Below, piece by piece: positions 30,301 to 42,800 of a stretch of DNA of 64,000 bases. How positions within the stretch are numbered: the stretch's first letter is position 1; every line of letters starts with the position of its first letter. The notes below the pieces were generated by a model. That model saw only the letters and a list, made by a program, of their open reading frames with translations. It was not told the origin of the DNA and searched no databases. Made by a program: the position numbers and the translations under genes. Source of the DNA: Antennarius striatus (taxonomy: Eukaryota > Chordata > Actinopteri > Lophiiformes > Antennariidae); the NCBI RefSeq assembly GCF_040054535.1, contig NC_090794.1:7743501-7807500 (forward strand), in the 5' to 3' direction.

Positions 30301-30745
30301 CAAACCTGTAGACAAAGGATAAAGTCTGTAAATAATTTGATGTTACATGAAAAACTGGCACATATTGCTTCTTAATCTAGGGGATAGCTATAGGTGTTGT
30401 TTGAATGAGTTGTGTGGTTGTTTGTTAACAAAAGGTTTACTTGGATCAAGATGTACTGTTGATAGTATATACCTAGAGTCTTGCAAACAGTGCAATTTAA
30501 CATTAGCTTAGAAACTAAGTATATTTCATGCTCACAGCATAACTAGGAATTAATGATTTATGCATGCAGCAACAGCACTGCTTCATAGAGTAGAACATGG
30601 CTTTTATATTTCTATTTCTCCCTGGCCAGAAGGCCAAGTCCTTAATCACCCAAATACAGTATTTTCTTCTAGGGAAGTGATCCACAGTGTGAACTTTTCC
30701 TTTCAGCCTTTTGTTGTCCTTTAAAAAAGAGACCTGCTGCGTCTC

Positions 30746-30901
30746 CTATCTGTCCACGCTAGTCTCTGCCAACCGGTTGTTCATGATGCCAAGGGCGCCC
30801 ACCCCTCCTGAGAATCCATTCTGATGTGAACTGGAGCTGGGCTGGCGTGGATGCCCAATGGCCATCTCTGAAAGCTGCTTCTGCATAATAGCTAGATTCA
30901 C
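30746..30901 (-). CDS. kcnk13: kcnk13 coding exon 3 (C-terminal tail)
   Basis: This 156-nt exon has acceptor CCTGCAG and encodes VNLAIMQKQLSEMA, then a Ser/Gln-rich linker, NGFSGGVGALGIMNN and RLAETSVDR, ending in TAG at 30746-30748. It aligns with the end of human KCNK13 (LAILQKQLSEMA and RLAETSGDR). The exon sits in a different frame from the longest open stretch around it, so it is easily missed. Confidence 0.9.
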   Translation of the reverse strand: MNLAIMQKQLSEMAIGHPRQPSSSSHQNGFSGGVGALGIMNNRLAETSVDR

Positions 30902-31412
30902 CTGCAGGCAAGGAGAAAGATAAAGAAATCAGCAAAGGAGGGAATATTTGCTGCCTTGGAAGTGATACATGCAACCACGAAGCCTTACGAAACAAACATT
31001 AATAGGCTGTGCTGGTAGCAGGTATAATTGATTTCACAGGTTGATTTCACAGGCTACCACATGGTGCTTTTTCGTCCCTAAAATGAGTCAGCTTGAATGA
31101 ATGAATGAGGATGATAAGTAATCATTTCAAAATTTCAATTTTTCAATTTATGATATGATTTTAAATGTGTTGCATCAATATTATATCAATTGAAATAGAG
31201 CTTTTTCCACACACATGTATTAACATGCAGTAACATGCATTTTCTAAGGTCACATCAACCAGTTATTCCATATTGACAGACACTTGTTCTACCCAATGGG
31301 TGAATTCAATTTACTTTGTTGATTTTCTGACTTGTTGTCTTTGTTAAATTTTATAAAAATTACCAACAAATGTGATAGATTGTCAACTCATTCACTCATG
31401 TAGCATTACATG

Positions 31413-31471
<59 letters not shown>

Positions 31472-34400
31472 GAATGTACGTCTGTATGTATGCATGTACT
31501 GTATGTATGTACAGTATAAACAAAGAAAACATTTAAATTTATTGACATATGTCTCTTCAGCAAAAACTCCTACTGCAGGCACCTTGTTAGAGTGTTATGT
31601 CGTCTTTTCAGTAGCCATCACACTGTGTTATCCTTGAGGAATACAGAACAATGAATACCATGCTAAAGGATGTATGATGATACTATGGCAAAGCTAAGTT
31701 TCATCATGTCATCCTGCCAACAATTGTGATCAGATTCTGATATTCAGCACATATAATTTCTACTGTTTTCATGGCCCCTGTGTAGCATGCTAACTGCTGA
31801 TTCTCACTGTTGTGGAGAAGTGTTGTTTTTTCACAAATTTCTAGCCATCAATCGATGTAGTGGACAAACTGATATTTTTTTCCTTGCGACAGTGCTAAAT
31901 GAGTCAAACATCTTTCATCAAACTGATTACAGTTTATGACGTGGGGAGGGAATTGTGTCTATTAAATGTCACAGCAATCCACCAAATAGTTACACAGTTA
32001 AATGTAGCCTTAATTTATCTGCAGTCTCTAAAATCTGGGCCATATTGTTTGAATCTGTAACAATAATGAAACTTATCATCCACTTAACATCCTTTCTTAA
32101 GCATTACATCAACATATGTGATTATCTTTTCAGTTGCAACTTTCAGTCAGAGTAATCATGAACGCATCAAAATTCAGATTTTGTTTTGTGTCTAGTTTCG
32201 TATAATCCCTGACTGAGTGAGCAGTGCTTAGATAACACATAGTCAAATAATTGAGTATGTGCTTTCTTGCATGAGCATTATAATAGGGCAACGTGCAGAT
32301 AGGTGAATATGCTTCATGGAAGAACACCTGATCATATTAGACCACCTGAAAGTCTCACCTTATTAGCTGCTAGAAAGTCCCTCATGGAGATCATCTCCCC
32401 TGACATCCTTCTCCCATTGTCAGTCTCACTCTCATTTATTGCGTCCGTCTCGATGGACATGTCTCGACGAGCACGCAGGTTACCCGGGGCCACTACATTC
32501 CGTCTGGGGTGCCGATGTGGGTGGTGACCTCTGCGGGGTAAACAACAGCGGCAGGGGGCCTCCAGCCTCCTCAGAAGCCAGTTGAGGACTTGCTTAATGA
32601 CGATGGAGATTACATTGAAGAGGGAGTAGATACAACATACTCCGGTAAGGATGAAGAAGAAGTTGCCCAGCTGGTAGGCAGCTGTGGAGTGGCCCTCGTA
32701 GACGACCCGCTGACTGCTCACCATGTCTCCAAACCCAATGGTGCTGAAGGCCACAAAGCAGAAGTACAGCGAATCAAGGTAGCCCCATCCCTCAGCCACC
32801 GAGTACATGAGCGAGGCGCAGCAGGACACTGAGATAGCTGCAACTCCTAGAATGAGCATAACACAATAGACCGAAGGCTTCCAACCAGCCAGATCCCCTC
32901 CTTTTGCTCCCCCACCCCCCCTAGCTCCAACTGTTCTGTTTCCTTCAGAAACCTGCCGGCCATTGTTTGGGAGCACATCTTTGTTATGGTGTCGCTCGTA
33001 AAAGGACTTGAGGACGACGGCAATGATGGTTATGACACGCTCCAGAAAGAGGTTGAAGAAAAGGATGGTGGCTGCACAGCCAAGCAAGCCGTAGAACATC
33101 AAGAAGACTTTTCCTCCAATGGTGGCAGGGGTGGTCATTCCAAACCCTGGAGCACACACAAAAACATAATATAAGACCTACAAATGCTGATTTTATGCAA
33201 AGTTTCAATTATGTAAACACCAAGATGAGAAGTTCAGTTTGAGCTGTTGTCCTTGACACTTCTAAGTATCTAGAATAAAAGGACAGAAATGTTAAATCAT
33301 ACTCGATACCTTCAGACACAGCCATGCACACTGTTCTCAGTAATATATGTTAACTGCACAGAGTATGAGTGTGATACATATAGACTCCAGCCTAGGTGGC
33401 ACATCTTCCCATCATGATAACTTATTACGATCTCCCCTCCTGACTGAAAGCTACTCACGCAACCGTCTCAATTCTCTGGGTTGCCATTGGTGACACAGTC
33501 TTCTCTCCCCTTCTTTCTTTCCCTTTCCCTTCCTCCGTCATTCTCACTTAAACATGCGAGATGCTGTAAATCCAAACACATCCCAGCAACCAGCTTCAAG
33601 TGTGGGTTTTCATAAAAATATACAGCTGTAAATATATTTTTGTGTTCCTCACATCTCAGTCTGAGTATTCAGTGTCTTGTGTTCAGACTTTAATTTTACG
33701 GGCTCTGTCATTCTGTTTTAATGTGACTTTTCCTTTTTGCTTTTGAACTGGTGACTTAAGGTATAAGGTCTTTTCAAAGACTGCACTTATGTCATTGATT
33801 TCTCTTTTTCATTTATCATTTCAGAACAGAAAGCCCATGACGCCCTGCTTGTCTGCCTGTTCACCTTTAAAAAATGATTGTATTTGAAGCGCTGTCGACA
33901 ATTATTTTTTGAGGTTTTTGTTTTGAGTTTTTTGGAGTGATGATTTCACTGAACAGAGGTATAACAGCTCCTAATATTAACAACATAATTATCATTTATA
34001 GAAAAAGACTGCCTAACTTAGACTGCCCAAACATACTCTGCAGCTTGAGAGTGCTGCTGCTGAGCTGCTGCTGAGCTGCTGGCAGTCTCCTTGTGGAGCC
34101 TTTGATTGCCTCCACATCCTTATTACTTTTGAATGCACTAATTGGGTTGACATTCTCTTTCAAACATGCCGATAGAGCTAAATGGGCTGCATTTTATGGA
34201 TGTGTGTTTCTTTCCTTGTTTTGTGCATGCAATAAAATGTAACACAGGTGAGTTATTTGACCCAATAATTAATATATGACAAACATGAGAACTAATATGA
34301 GTTGGCTAGAAACACCCAAACAGGCACCTTGGCTCTGTCAAAAGTTAAAAAAAACCCTGCAACCACCACCTCCAAAGCTCATTAATTAACACATTACAGC

Positions 34401-37055
34401 ATATCTTCCCTAGGTGTTGTTGTCACAATGAGAATGCTTAAATTTCCTAAATATTCTGACATGCTGTCACCACAAGAACTAGAACTACCTGTATTGGCTT
34501 TGAGCGTATCTATTTAAGGGTTTAAGGCAGGGGTACTCAATATGTCAATTGTGATCGAAAGGTCGATCGCAGCAGTAGTTCTGGTAGATCGCAACGGTAG
34601 TTCGGGTAGATTGCAGGATATTAAAAAAATAGATTTCTTGAATTAAATGTAACACTCTCACAAGTTGGACTTTTTCACTATGACATTTTCGAAGTGCATT
34701 TGTCCCATCTTTCAGTCTACCCTCTCAATACCAAAGAAGGGAAAGGTGGACTGTCATTTTCAGACTGTTCATAGAAACTACCGACTTTCCGCCGAAAAGT
34801 GAGCTGAGAAAGACAAAGGTAATGGAACTAAAAAGCCAGTTGTCCAGACAGCAGGCATTCTTCTCCCAACCAACTTCAAAAGCGACAGCCGCCATCGAAG
34901 CACTGTTCTGGGTGAGTCATGATTAAGAGCAAGAAGTCCTTCCAAGACAGAGATGGTAAAAGAGGCATTCGTTGAAGCAGCTGAGTCAACTAATTAATAA
35001 ATAGTCAATGTTTTCAAATGAGAGATGCAGCATTCCTTCGGGATTAATTAAGTCTATATCTATCTATCTAACATCTCTCCTCAAAGCTGCCGCATCATGA
35101 TCTGGCACCTGGCGTCAGAGCTGGAGATGCAAGAGAGATTGACAAATGTTTTCAAAAGTTTTCTTTTTTTGAGCCAGTCGCTGCCTTTATGTGCAATCCA
35201 TTTCAAGAAGATAGTGAGGTTCATTCAGTCGCGTCAAAAATTGCCTCAGTGTTTTGCCTGAACTCTTCTGGAGTGGAAGATGAGATTTTGGAACCATAAG
35301 CCAACATTCAGCTGAAGTCCAGAGTTCATGGACACTTCTGGAACTTCCTCACAGAGGAAAAGTACCCCAACATGAGAAAGTGTGACTGTTCTCTTCCACT
35401 CTCTAATACAATGCTCTCTTAGAAAGGTTTTCTCCTTCAGCTGTACTCAACAGGTCTTAGATAACATATAAAAAAGCTTAGATAGCATATGAAAAAGCTA
35501 TTTGATAAGGTCATCATAAATTTAAGAATGGAGAGTGTATGGGTGGAGGAAAGTGTCAGGTGTGATGTGTGACAGAAGAGTTTGAGCTAAAATGAAAGGA
35601 AAGGTGTACAAAACTGTGGTGAGACCAGCAATGTTGTTTGGTCTAGAGACAGTGTCACTGAGGAAAAGGCAGGAGACAGAGCTGGAGGTAGCAGAGATGA
35701 AGATGCTGAGGTTCTCTCTGGGAGTGACCAGGAAGGATAGGATCAGGAATGAGTACATCAGAGGGACAGCACATGTTAGAGGTTTTGGAGATAAAGTCAG
35801 AGAGGCCAGACTGAGATGGTTTGGACATGTCCAGAGGAGAGATAGTGAATCTATTGGTAGAAGGATGCTGAGTTTTTAACTGCCAGGCAGGAGGCCTAGA
35901 GGAAGACCAAAGAGGAGGTTTATGGATGTAGTGAAAGAGGACATGAAGGTAGTTGGTGTGAGAGAAGAGGATGCAGAAGACAGGGTTAGATGGAGGCATC
36001 TGATTCGCTGTGGCGACCCCTGAAGGGAAAAGCTAAAAGGAGAAGAAGAAGAAGCTGTACTTAATCATGTAACTTATTCAAGATGGTAATGGCAGAAGTG
36101 TTTCATCTGAGCAGGGGGCCAGGAAAACTGTGACCCATCATGATTCCACTCACTTCAATCAGAAATTTTGCACTATCCTTCAGGTAATTGAGTGCAGAGT
36201 GTGCCCAACAAGTCCACAACAAAAAGATCAATAGGTTGATTGGTGTCCTCTGTAGCAGGACTGTTGGATTCAGGTTTTCTACTCTGCCTACGCCCAAACC
36301 TCAGACAGTTATTGACACAGATAGGGCTGAGAACTTGAATAGCATAAATCTTCCTCCAATGCACTGATTTCCTCTTATTTTTCTGACTCCAATGAATCAA
36401 CTTACCTGTGATAAGCCAAAAAGAGAAATGTTGCACATCTGATGTTAAACATTAGTTGAAGGGGATTTCTAGATACAAACACAAACATACAACGAACAGG
36501 TGATACTTTTATGAAAGAATACTGTGTGCAAAGTTGTTCTGAGGCTACCTTACATTCTGGTGTCTGTAACTATTTTTCATCTGTAATGTGAAAGTGTTAT
36601 TAAACTCTTACAATTACAAAATACAGGTGAATTACAAATGTGTATTTTTCCTACATATAGAGTGACAAAACGACGTTAACACTTAATAAAACACAGTTTT
36701 TCCTTCGTTGCATCTCACCAATGGTTGATACCACAGTTCCGACGAAGTAAAATGCGCCGGTGAAGTCCCAACGAGGTCTGATTGTGTCCACCCTGATCCC
36801 TGCTACATTCGCTTCCTCGTAGTTCCTGAGGAAGTTATTCAGGTCTTTCTTACTCAGATTATACTTCTGGCTGAACCGCTCGAACCTCTGCGCCCAGCGC
36901 TCCTTCGCCTCCCGCTCCTTTGGCTGCTCCAGCGCGGAGAAGACGGCGGCGCCACAGAGGAGATAGATGATGATGAACAAAGCCAGCAACAGGAACCTCG
37001 CGTTATCTTCATTAATCGGACCGGAGCCGCAGCAGCAGCCGCTCCTACATGCCAT
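30746..37055 (-). CDS. kcnk13: two-pore-domain K+ channel THIK-1 (KCNK13), three coding exons
   Basis: Encodes a plasma-membrane background K+ channel subunit of the halothane-inhibited K2P branch. Exons on the minus strand are 36719-37055, 32359-33146 and 30746-30901, giving 426 residues. M1 lies at about 21-41, followed by an extracellular cap with an NLS sequon at 66-68. Pore loop 1 ends in TIGFG (111-115) and M2 spans about 125-148. M3 spans about 203-225, pore loop 2 carries TIGFG (248-252), and M4 spans about 272-297. The cytoplasmic tail has a His/Arg-rich stretch and ends in MNNRLAETSVDR, matching the human C-terminus. The start at MACRSG is preferred over an in-frame ATG nine codons earlier (37080-37082) because it matches the family length before NEDNARFLLLA. 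KCNK12 is the nearest alternative; the tail and synteny favour KCNK13. Confidence 0.95.
30902..32358 (-). other. kcnk13: kcnk13 intron 2
   Basis: This 1.46-kb intron sits within the C-tail after residue 375. It contains a (TG)n microsatellite at about 31414-31471 and otherwise AT-rich single-copy-looking sequence. The human gene is, as I recall, not interrupted here. Confidence 0.75.
31414..31471 (+). repeat. (TG)n microsatellite
   Basis: About 58 bp of TG dinucleotides with one TTTG interruption, in kcnk13 intron 2. Confidence 0.95.
32359..33146 (-). CDS. kcnk13: kcnk13 coding exon 2
   Basis: This 788-nt exon starts with the remaining filter residues FG and encodes M2, the M2-M3 loop with a glycine-rich insert (ARGGGGAKGG), M3, pore 2, M4 and most of the C-tail to DFLAANK. 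Open sequence continues eight codons past the exon, but AAG is followed by GTGAGA. Splicing there joins to the 30.9-kb exon, which carries the rest of the family tail. Confidence 0.92.
34528..35440 (+). mobile_element. degenerate hAT-family transposon
   Basis: Starts with a CAGGGGTACTCAA terminal repeat. Coding remnants on the plus strand read like the BED-finger/GTF2IRD2-like class of hAT transposases, for example LSRQQAFFSQPTSK-type sequence near 34.83 kb and FFEPVAAFMCNPFQEDSEV near 35.18 kb. They are broken by stops and frame changes. A short retroelement tail (GGGATTAATTAAG plus TATC units, about 35029-35067) is inserted within it. The right terminal repeat was not found. Confidence 0.6.
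35524..36055 (+). mobile_element. LINE reverse-transcriptase 3' fragment with AAG-rich end
   Basis: Encodes the C-terminal region of a non-LTR retrotransposon protein, including KGKVYKTVVRPAMLFGLE, EMKMLRFSLGVTRKDRIR and RLRWFGHVQRRD. One in-frame stop comes before LPGRRPRGRPKRRFMDVVKE. It ends in GGAGAAGAAGAAGAAG, a plausible 3' repeat tail. The rest of the element is missing. The LINE clade cannot be fixed from this part. Confidence 0.75.
36719..37055 (-). CDS. kcnk13: kcnk13 coding exon 1
   Basis: This 337-nt exon starts at MACRSG and runs through M1, the cap helices and pore helix 1 to VVSTIG, splitting the first selectivity filter after its first glycine base. The donor is GTGAGA. It begins with a Cys/Gly-rich CCCGSG stretch. 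Confidence 0.95.
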
Positions 37056-38525
37056 TATGTTGCTGTTGTCACCGCGGCACAACAGTCGTGAGGGACCTGT
37101 GACATGATGGTTTTAAATAAAACGCACAGTCCTCGGAGGAAACCTTGGCAGGATGCGTTACGACAGAGGAGCCCAATGTAAAACGGATGCAATGTTGTTC
37201 AGACAGGTTGTAACGGAGTTGTCCATGGCTCTGGATTTGTCATTTTCAATTTGAGCTTTTCTTTATTCCAAGTCCAAAGCGTGCGTCCAAACGCATTATC
37301 CCCATTTATCTTCCACAGATGTACTTTTCCTTTTGTGTGACCAAGATCCTTATAGAGGTGTAGAATACTGCGGAGCAACCTGTGGATGCGGACTCCTGCT
37401 CCTGTGCGCTCCGCTTCTGTCTCTCCAAAGTCTCCACCCCCGATCTCGCGTTTTACGCACCAGCAGACAGATCAACTCCCATCCTCAAGCTATTCTTTAC
37501 CTTGGTTGAAGGATTATTTACCAGATCTGATCAATCCAGTGGTAATCACCATGTCAACGTGTGAAAAGAGCCAATTCTTATTAACATTTCTGATCTCTCT
37601 GAAAAATTGTCCACCTGATCTCAGCCTTAGAGGTTTGGTTCTAACGTGCTTCCACGGTGAAATCAATACCACTTGACCTTTCCGGGCTCTGAGGAGGGAT
37701 TTACAGTGCTGCCCTCGCTTACCTGTGGAGGACGTGAGCAAATGTCAGAAAAGAACGAGGGTTCGAAATAAATTATTGACTGTCACAGTGACAACAAAGA
37801 GCTATTTCTGTAAAAGTGATTCATTCAGACGCATGGAGGACATATCCTCCCAGTTTTCTTAGTTTTGATGAAAAACTTATATAAATCACTTGGTGCATTG
37901 CTGTAAGACAGAGTAACCATTACGTTCTTAAGTTTTAAATAACTCCATTAACTATTTTTTTAATTTAAAAAGTGCAAATGAATTAGTTACTATGGAACAC
38001 TTATAAAGAGAACAAGAAATTGAACTGATCATACAATACATAATTGTTGCTATGCTGTCCTTTGAACAGGAACTTAAAATTTAATCTTGTCAATGAAAGC
38101 TATTTTGTTAAGAATTATAAGCATGAAATAAAGCTGTGAGCCAAAAATCCAATCTGCATTAATTTTAAGTAATAAGCAACTCTCCCACCTTTTTTACAGG
38201 AATGAAAGAAGTACAGAAGATAAAAGTATAGTGGTTATAATTATAATTTAGAACAAGCAACAGCCTATCAAAAACAAAAACTATGATTTATAGATTATTG
38301 TTGAATCAATATTAGTTTTAGAGTTTAAATGAGGTGAGTCAAAGAAATCAGCGGCAGACTGCTGTCACACAGCACCTCCACAGAGAGGCTGAGGTCCTCC
38401 TTCGTGCCCCGTGCCATCAGGGGGTACAATGACTCTCTCAGGAGGAGCGGGGGGGTGGGGGGTGGCGAGGTCAGCACGGGGTTGAATGGATTTAATTTAA
38501 TTTAATTTAAATTTTATTTTATACT

Positions 38526-38529
<4 letters not shown>

Positions 38530-38593
<64 letters not shown>
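38530..38593 (+). repeat. (TA)n microsatellite
   Basis: About 64 bp of alternating TA inside the AT-rich 3' UTR of the LINE fragment. Confidence 0.9.
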
Positions 38594-38597
<4 letters not shown>

Positions 38598-38877
38598 CTG
38601 TTTTATATTTTAATTCAATTTTATACTGTTTATATTTTATTTTATACTGTTTGTATTTAAATACTGTAATATTTTTTTTAATTTTATACTGTTTATATTT
38701 TAATTTTATACTGTTTATATTTTAGTTATAGTTTAGTATATAAGTCCTGTTAGTGCTGCATGTGTCTGTCTGTTAGTGTAATGTATGTCTTGTGGTATGT
38801 CCTGTGTTTATCCAGTATTATTTGTTATGTAATGCCTGAGCAGTGGATATATACAATTTCCTCCGGGATTAATAAAG

Positions 38878-39071
<194 letters not shown>

Positions 39072-39582
39072 AATCATCATGGTGTGTCTTATTACTCTTG
39101 CATAACAGCTGCCTGCCCTTGAAGAGTAGCAGGTGACTGCATGTAGAGACAGTCCAATCATTCTAACCATGCACAAATGGAAATGTTTCATAAGATGTTT
39201 TCTGTACTCATTTCCTCAATTAGATTAAAAAACAAACAGATTTCTTTCGTTGGGGATGTTCCAAGCATATATTTCCTTCTGAACAAAATACTGTCAGAAA
39301 AAGCTAAAGGTACAAGACAGTTTTATTTTCACACAGTACACAGAAGTGTATACTGTAGATGAAAAATACAATCAAAAGAGTGAGCAGGAAAGTGTTTTTT
39401 CCTAAGGCCATTCAGAGCTCTGAGGATGGTAATTGTAATTAAATTTTTTAAATTATATTCAATCATGTCAATGTAACCAACAATTGTAAGAATCAAATAA
39501 GATTATCAGACAATGTAGTTTTGTGAACTGCAATAGAAGTTGTTCATTCTTCTTCTTATCTGTTTCTTCACTTTTTGAGGGT

Positions 39583-39862
39583 CACAGGGGTTGCTGGAGC
39601 CTATCTCACCTGACTTGCAGATAAGAGGTGGGGTACACTCCGAGTGTGTGCACTGCGGAGCCACACGAAAGACTAACAACCACTCACGCATATCAACGGA
39701 CAATCAATTTACCAGAAGTGCATGCTTTTGGAGGTGAAAGGAAGCTGGAGAACCCAGAGAGACACAGGGAGAACATAAACTCTGCACAGAAAGGACTCGC
39801 ACCCAGAATCTCCTAGCTGTGAGGCAACAGCACTACCCTTAGCGCCACCATGCCACCCACTG
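39583..39862 (-). mobile_element. tRNA-headed dispersed repeat, reverse copy
   Basis: On the minus strand it starts with GGGTGGCATGGTGGCGC and CTGTTGCCTCACAG, runs through GGAGTTTATGTTC-type sequence, and ends with AACCCCTGTGACCC. It is the same family as the copy at 57.80-58.16 kb and is mutated throughout. Confidence 0.65.
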
Positions 39863-42800
39863 AAAGCTACATTTAGAATAAAATAAGAGCAAAAAAAAAG
39901 AAAGGTCTGTATCAGGTCCACACTTTGACTTGGCCCTTCTGGATTTAATGTTAATTAATGTCCTGTGTTTTTCTCCAATCTAAAAGTTTCCACACGTAGT
40001 CCTGGTCCACACAGTGAAACAGATTAGACTGAAAGAACTGCTCTTCCTTTAAATCTTAAGATCCATGAGAGTTGTCAAAAAACATTTGGAAGCGAATATT
40101 TCCTTGAGACATTGGACTCTGTTCTGTCAGCCTTGTAACTAAAGCTTTTACTTTTATTGCTTGATTTCATAATATTAGCTGGAGCAGAATTTTTTTCAGT
40201 AAATCTTTACATCAAACACTTTTACATTATTAGAGTACACTCAAGGGAAATACATACATGGAAAGTTTGCACTGCTTAACATCATTTGACAGGAAAAATT
40301 GCTGACAGGGAACAGCATGAAATGAAATGTCCATGTGGGTGTAGATCTCTCAATTGGAGAAAGATCACATGGAGATGATCCCATACCCTGTGGATTTACA
40401 CTTTTTCTTTTGTTTTAATGCATATCTTTAATTGGTAGCACAGTAGTTGCTACATCTTCCATAGAGACAGAGAGGCAGACGGGGTCCTTCCAGGTTTATC
40501 AGTTACGCTAAACAAACCAAGCCTTAGTATGGTTTAATGATACAGGAATCGCTAATATACATTAAAAAAAAAAGAAATTTTCTGACAACTCAAAAGAAAA
40601 CAGCTCAGATGAACATAAGCAAAACACATTCCACTGAGATGTTTTCAACCAACCACAATTATCCGTATGCATCGCCAATCTAGTTCTTACAGAAAATCTC
40701 CTTTTATTTTTAAGCGCTTCAAAATAATTCTGCCATTACTTCATGGAACTTGATTTTGCTGCCAATTATTCCTCATAGCTGGCTGTGCGCTGCATCTAAA
40801 TTTAAAATTGATTTACCATTCTGTTCTTATTTCATTCAACTCTTGAGATCATTAAACTGTGGTGACTATATTAATAATATAAATCACAGTAGACAGATGG
40901 GTTTCGAGTCGGCAGCTGTTGTGTTGGTAAAGCCTCCCTCTAAATCTTGTTTTCACTGCAGATTAATTTACAGCAGCCTGGGCACACTGAATTCAGTCTG
41001 AGAGAGCAGCACAAAACCAAATCAATTTCTAAGTACTGCAATCAGGACCCAGAGTACACATACTATGCATACTCATGTTTGCGCACATGTGGCCTTCATT
41101 ATGAGTCTTTAATTATCACAGAGACTGGGAATATACACGTGGATGTGAGAACACATCATTGATAATTTGTGCACACATGCAAACAACAATACACATACAG
41201 TATAGATATGTTTTTTATGGCTGTTTGCCTCTTATCTCTTAAAAATATGTTTTTATTTATCTGCTTTCATGTTTAAAATTTGTGCAGAACGTGAAACAGT
41301 CAAAATCCTGAGAGAACCTAAACTTGATCAAAAAAAAGTTTTTTAACTTAACTACATCAAGTGGCTACGTCAATCAAGTAGTGCAGAAATACTGCTGGAG
41401 AACCTACAGTGTTAAAGCAAGTGAAAGGATGTCATGGACTACCTCAAGGTGTGATAATTTCTTACGCAGTGCATGCTCTATACTTGAACACAGTTTAATG
41501 GCAACCTTGCTGTGTAGCAGACAGTCCAAGCAGCAAAAAATTGCAATATTCAAGTGTAAAAAAAATCTTGCATTGCAGCATTTATATTATATGACACAGA
41601 TGCAGAGCAACCTGCTAAATGGTGTGTGCTTAATTTACCTGAAGAAAGGTCACAATTCATTTCACTTGGTGTCTTGGTGACACATCACATCACACAAGAT
41701 GGTTTTATTTACATGAAGTATTATTCAGATTAGAATGATTTATTTATAAATGTTTCATAACTATGAAAATAACATACATAAAATGCAAAGCAGTAGATAA
41801 GTAATTCATGAGTTACATGGTGGGTTGTATACATGTGTAAATGACATTGCAGCACTTCTTTGATAATTCACTGTATTGGTTTTGGAGGCTCGAGAACAGA
41901 TTCATGAAAATACATAGAGAATCTTCAAAAGAGCTTTGTTCATGAGATGAGCAATGAGACTTTTTGTCACCACTGTTTGAAGACATGTTGTAATATGGCA
42001 GTCCTATTTATGCTCTTTATTTGCAGTGCATGATATAATATTGAAAATGATGTCCTTAGTCGAAGTGATAAGAGTATTGTAACATCAGCGGTGGTGATTC
42101 ACCACAACCGTGTTCTGCCAAGGTCACAGCCATTTGTCATCAGCATCAAAACCTGTAAGTGGGCTCTTCACCTCATTTCATCCAGAATGTGAACTGCATC
42201 ATTAGGCAAGCTTTCGAATAATTTGCACACAAGCCCATTATACACAAGAAGACACACCAACTTTTGAAACAGGATAGTGTAAGCAGAATCCTCCTGATGC
42301 CAGACACCGGAGCTGGACAACTTCAGCTCCAGGCTAGTTGTTCCGTAGCAGATCCTCATCACTGACCTTCCTGTGTAGGTTGATAAGAAAATAAAGAAAT
42401 GCTTGTTGGTGTCAGAGCACCAGGCTCCATATAAATTTTAGTTGGTAACATTGAAGATCCCAGTAACAAAAGGTGGTCTGCAATTACATAGGTCTTTGCT
42501 CAAGATAGACAACAGACCACTAAACAGAATAGTAACCACCCACAAGAGTCAGAAACCATTACTTTCCTGCTTGCATCTCAAAAATTTTTTGGGAGTTTCA
42601 TAAAATTTTGTTTAGCACTGGAATAGTTTATATCCTCTTTGCATTCCGTTTTTTCTTCTTTCTTTTTTTCTTTGAAAACGCTCTGCATTATCAGAGTAAT
42701 GTTTTCAAAATGAGACATGTACACAAAGATTCTCTGTGTTGTCAGAGGTGTCATGTCTGCATCCCTTCTGGGACAAGTAGATATACTTTAAATTGGCCCA

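Larger units (their letters stand above)
25223..30745. other. spacer between psmc1 and kcnk13
   Basis: 5.5 kb containing the psmc1 promoter region, a compound microsatellite (25.78-26.08 kb), a SINE-like repeat (27.09-27.38 kb) and AT-rich sequence without recognisable genes. The kcnk13 3' UTR must lie at its right end; no convincing poly(A) signal was picked. Confidence 0.6.
33147..36718 (-). other. kcnk13: kcnk13 intron 1, transposon-filled
   Basis: This 3.6-kb intron splits the first selectivity filter codon, as in other K2P genes of this branch. Its middle is occupied by a hAT-type fragment (34.5-35.4 kb) and a LINE 3' fragment (35.5-36.05 kb). Confidence 0.75.

Noticed and set aside
32332..32358. 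kcnk13 ending in VRLSGGLI
   Set aside because: These codons begin with a GTGAGA donor, and the exon at 30746-30901 restores the family's conserved tail in phase.
37056..37082. Upstream in-frame ATG of kcnk13 adding nine residues
   Set aside because: Possible, but MACRSG gives the usual spacing to NEDNARF, and the extra residues have no family counterpart that I know.
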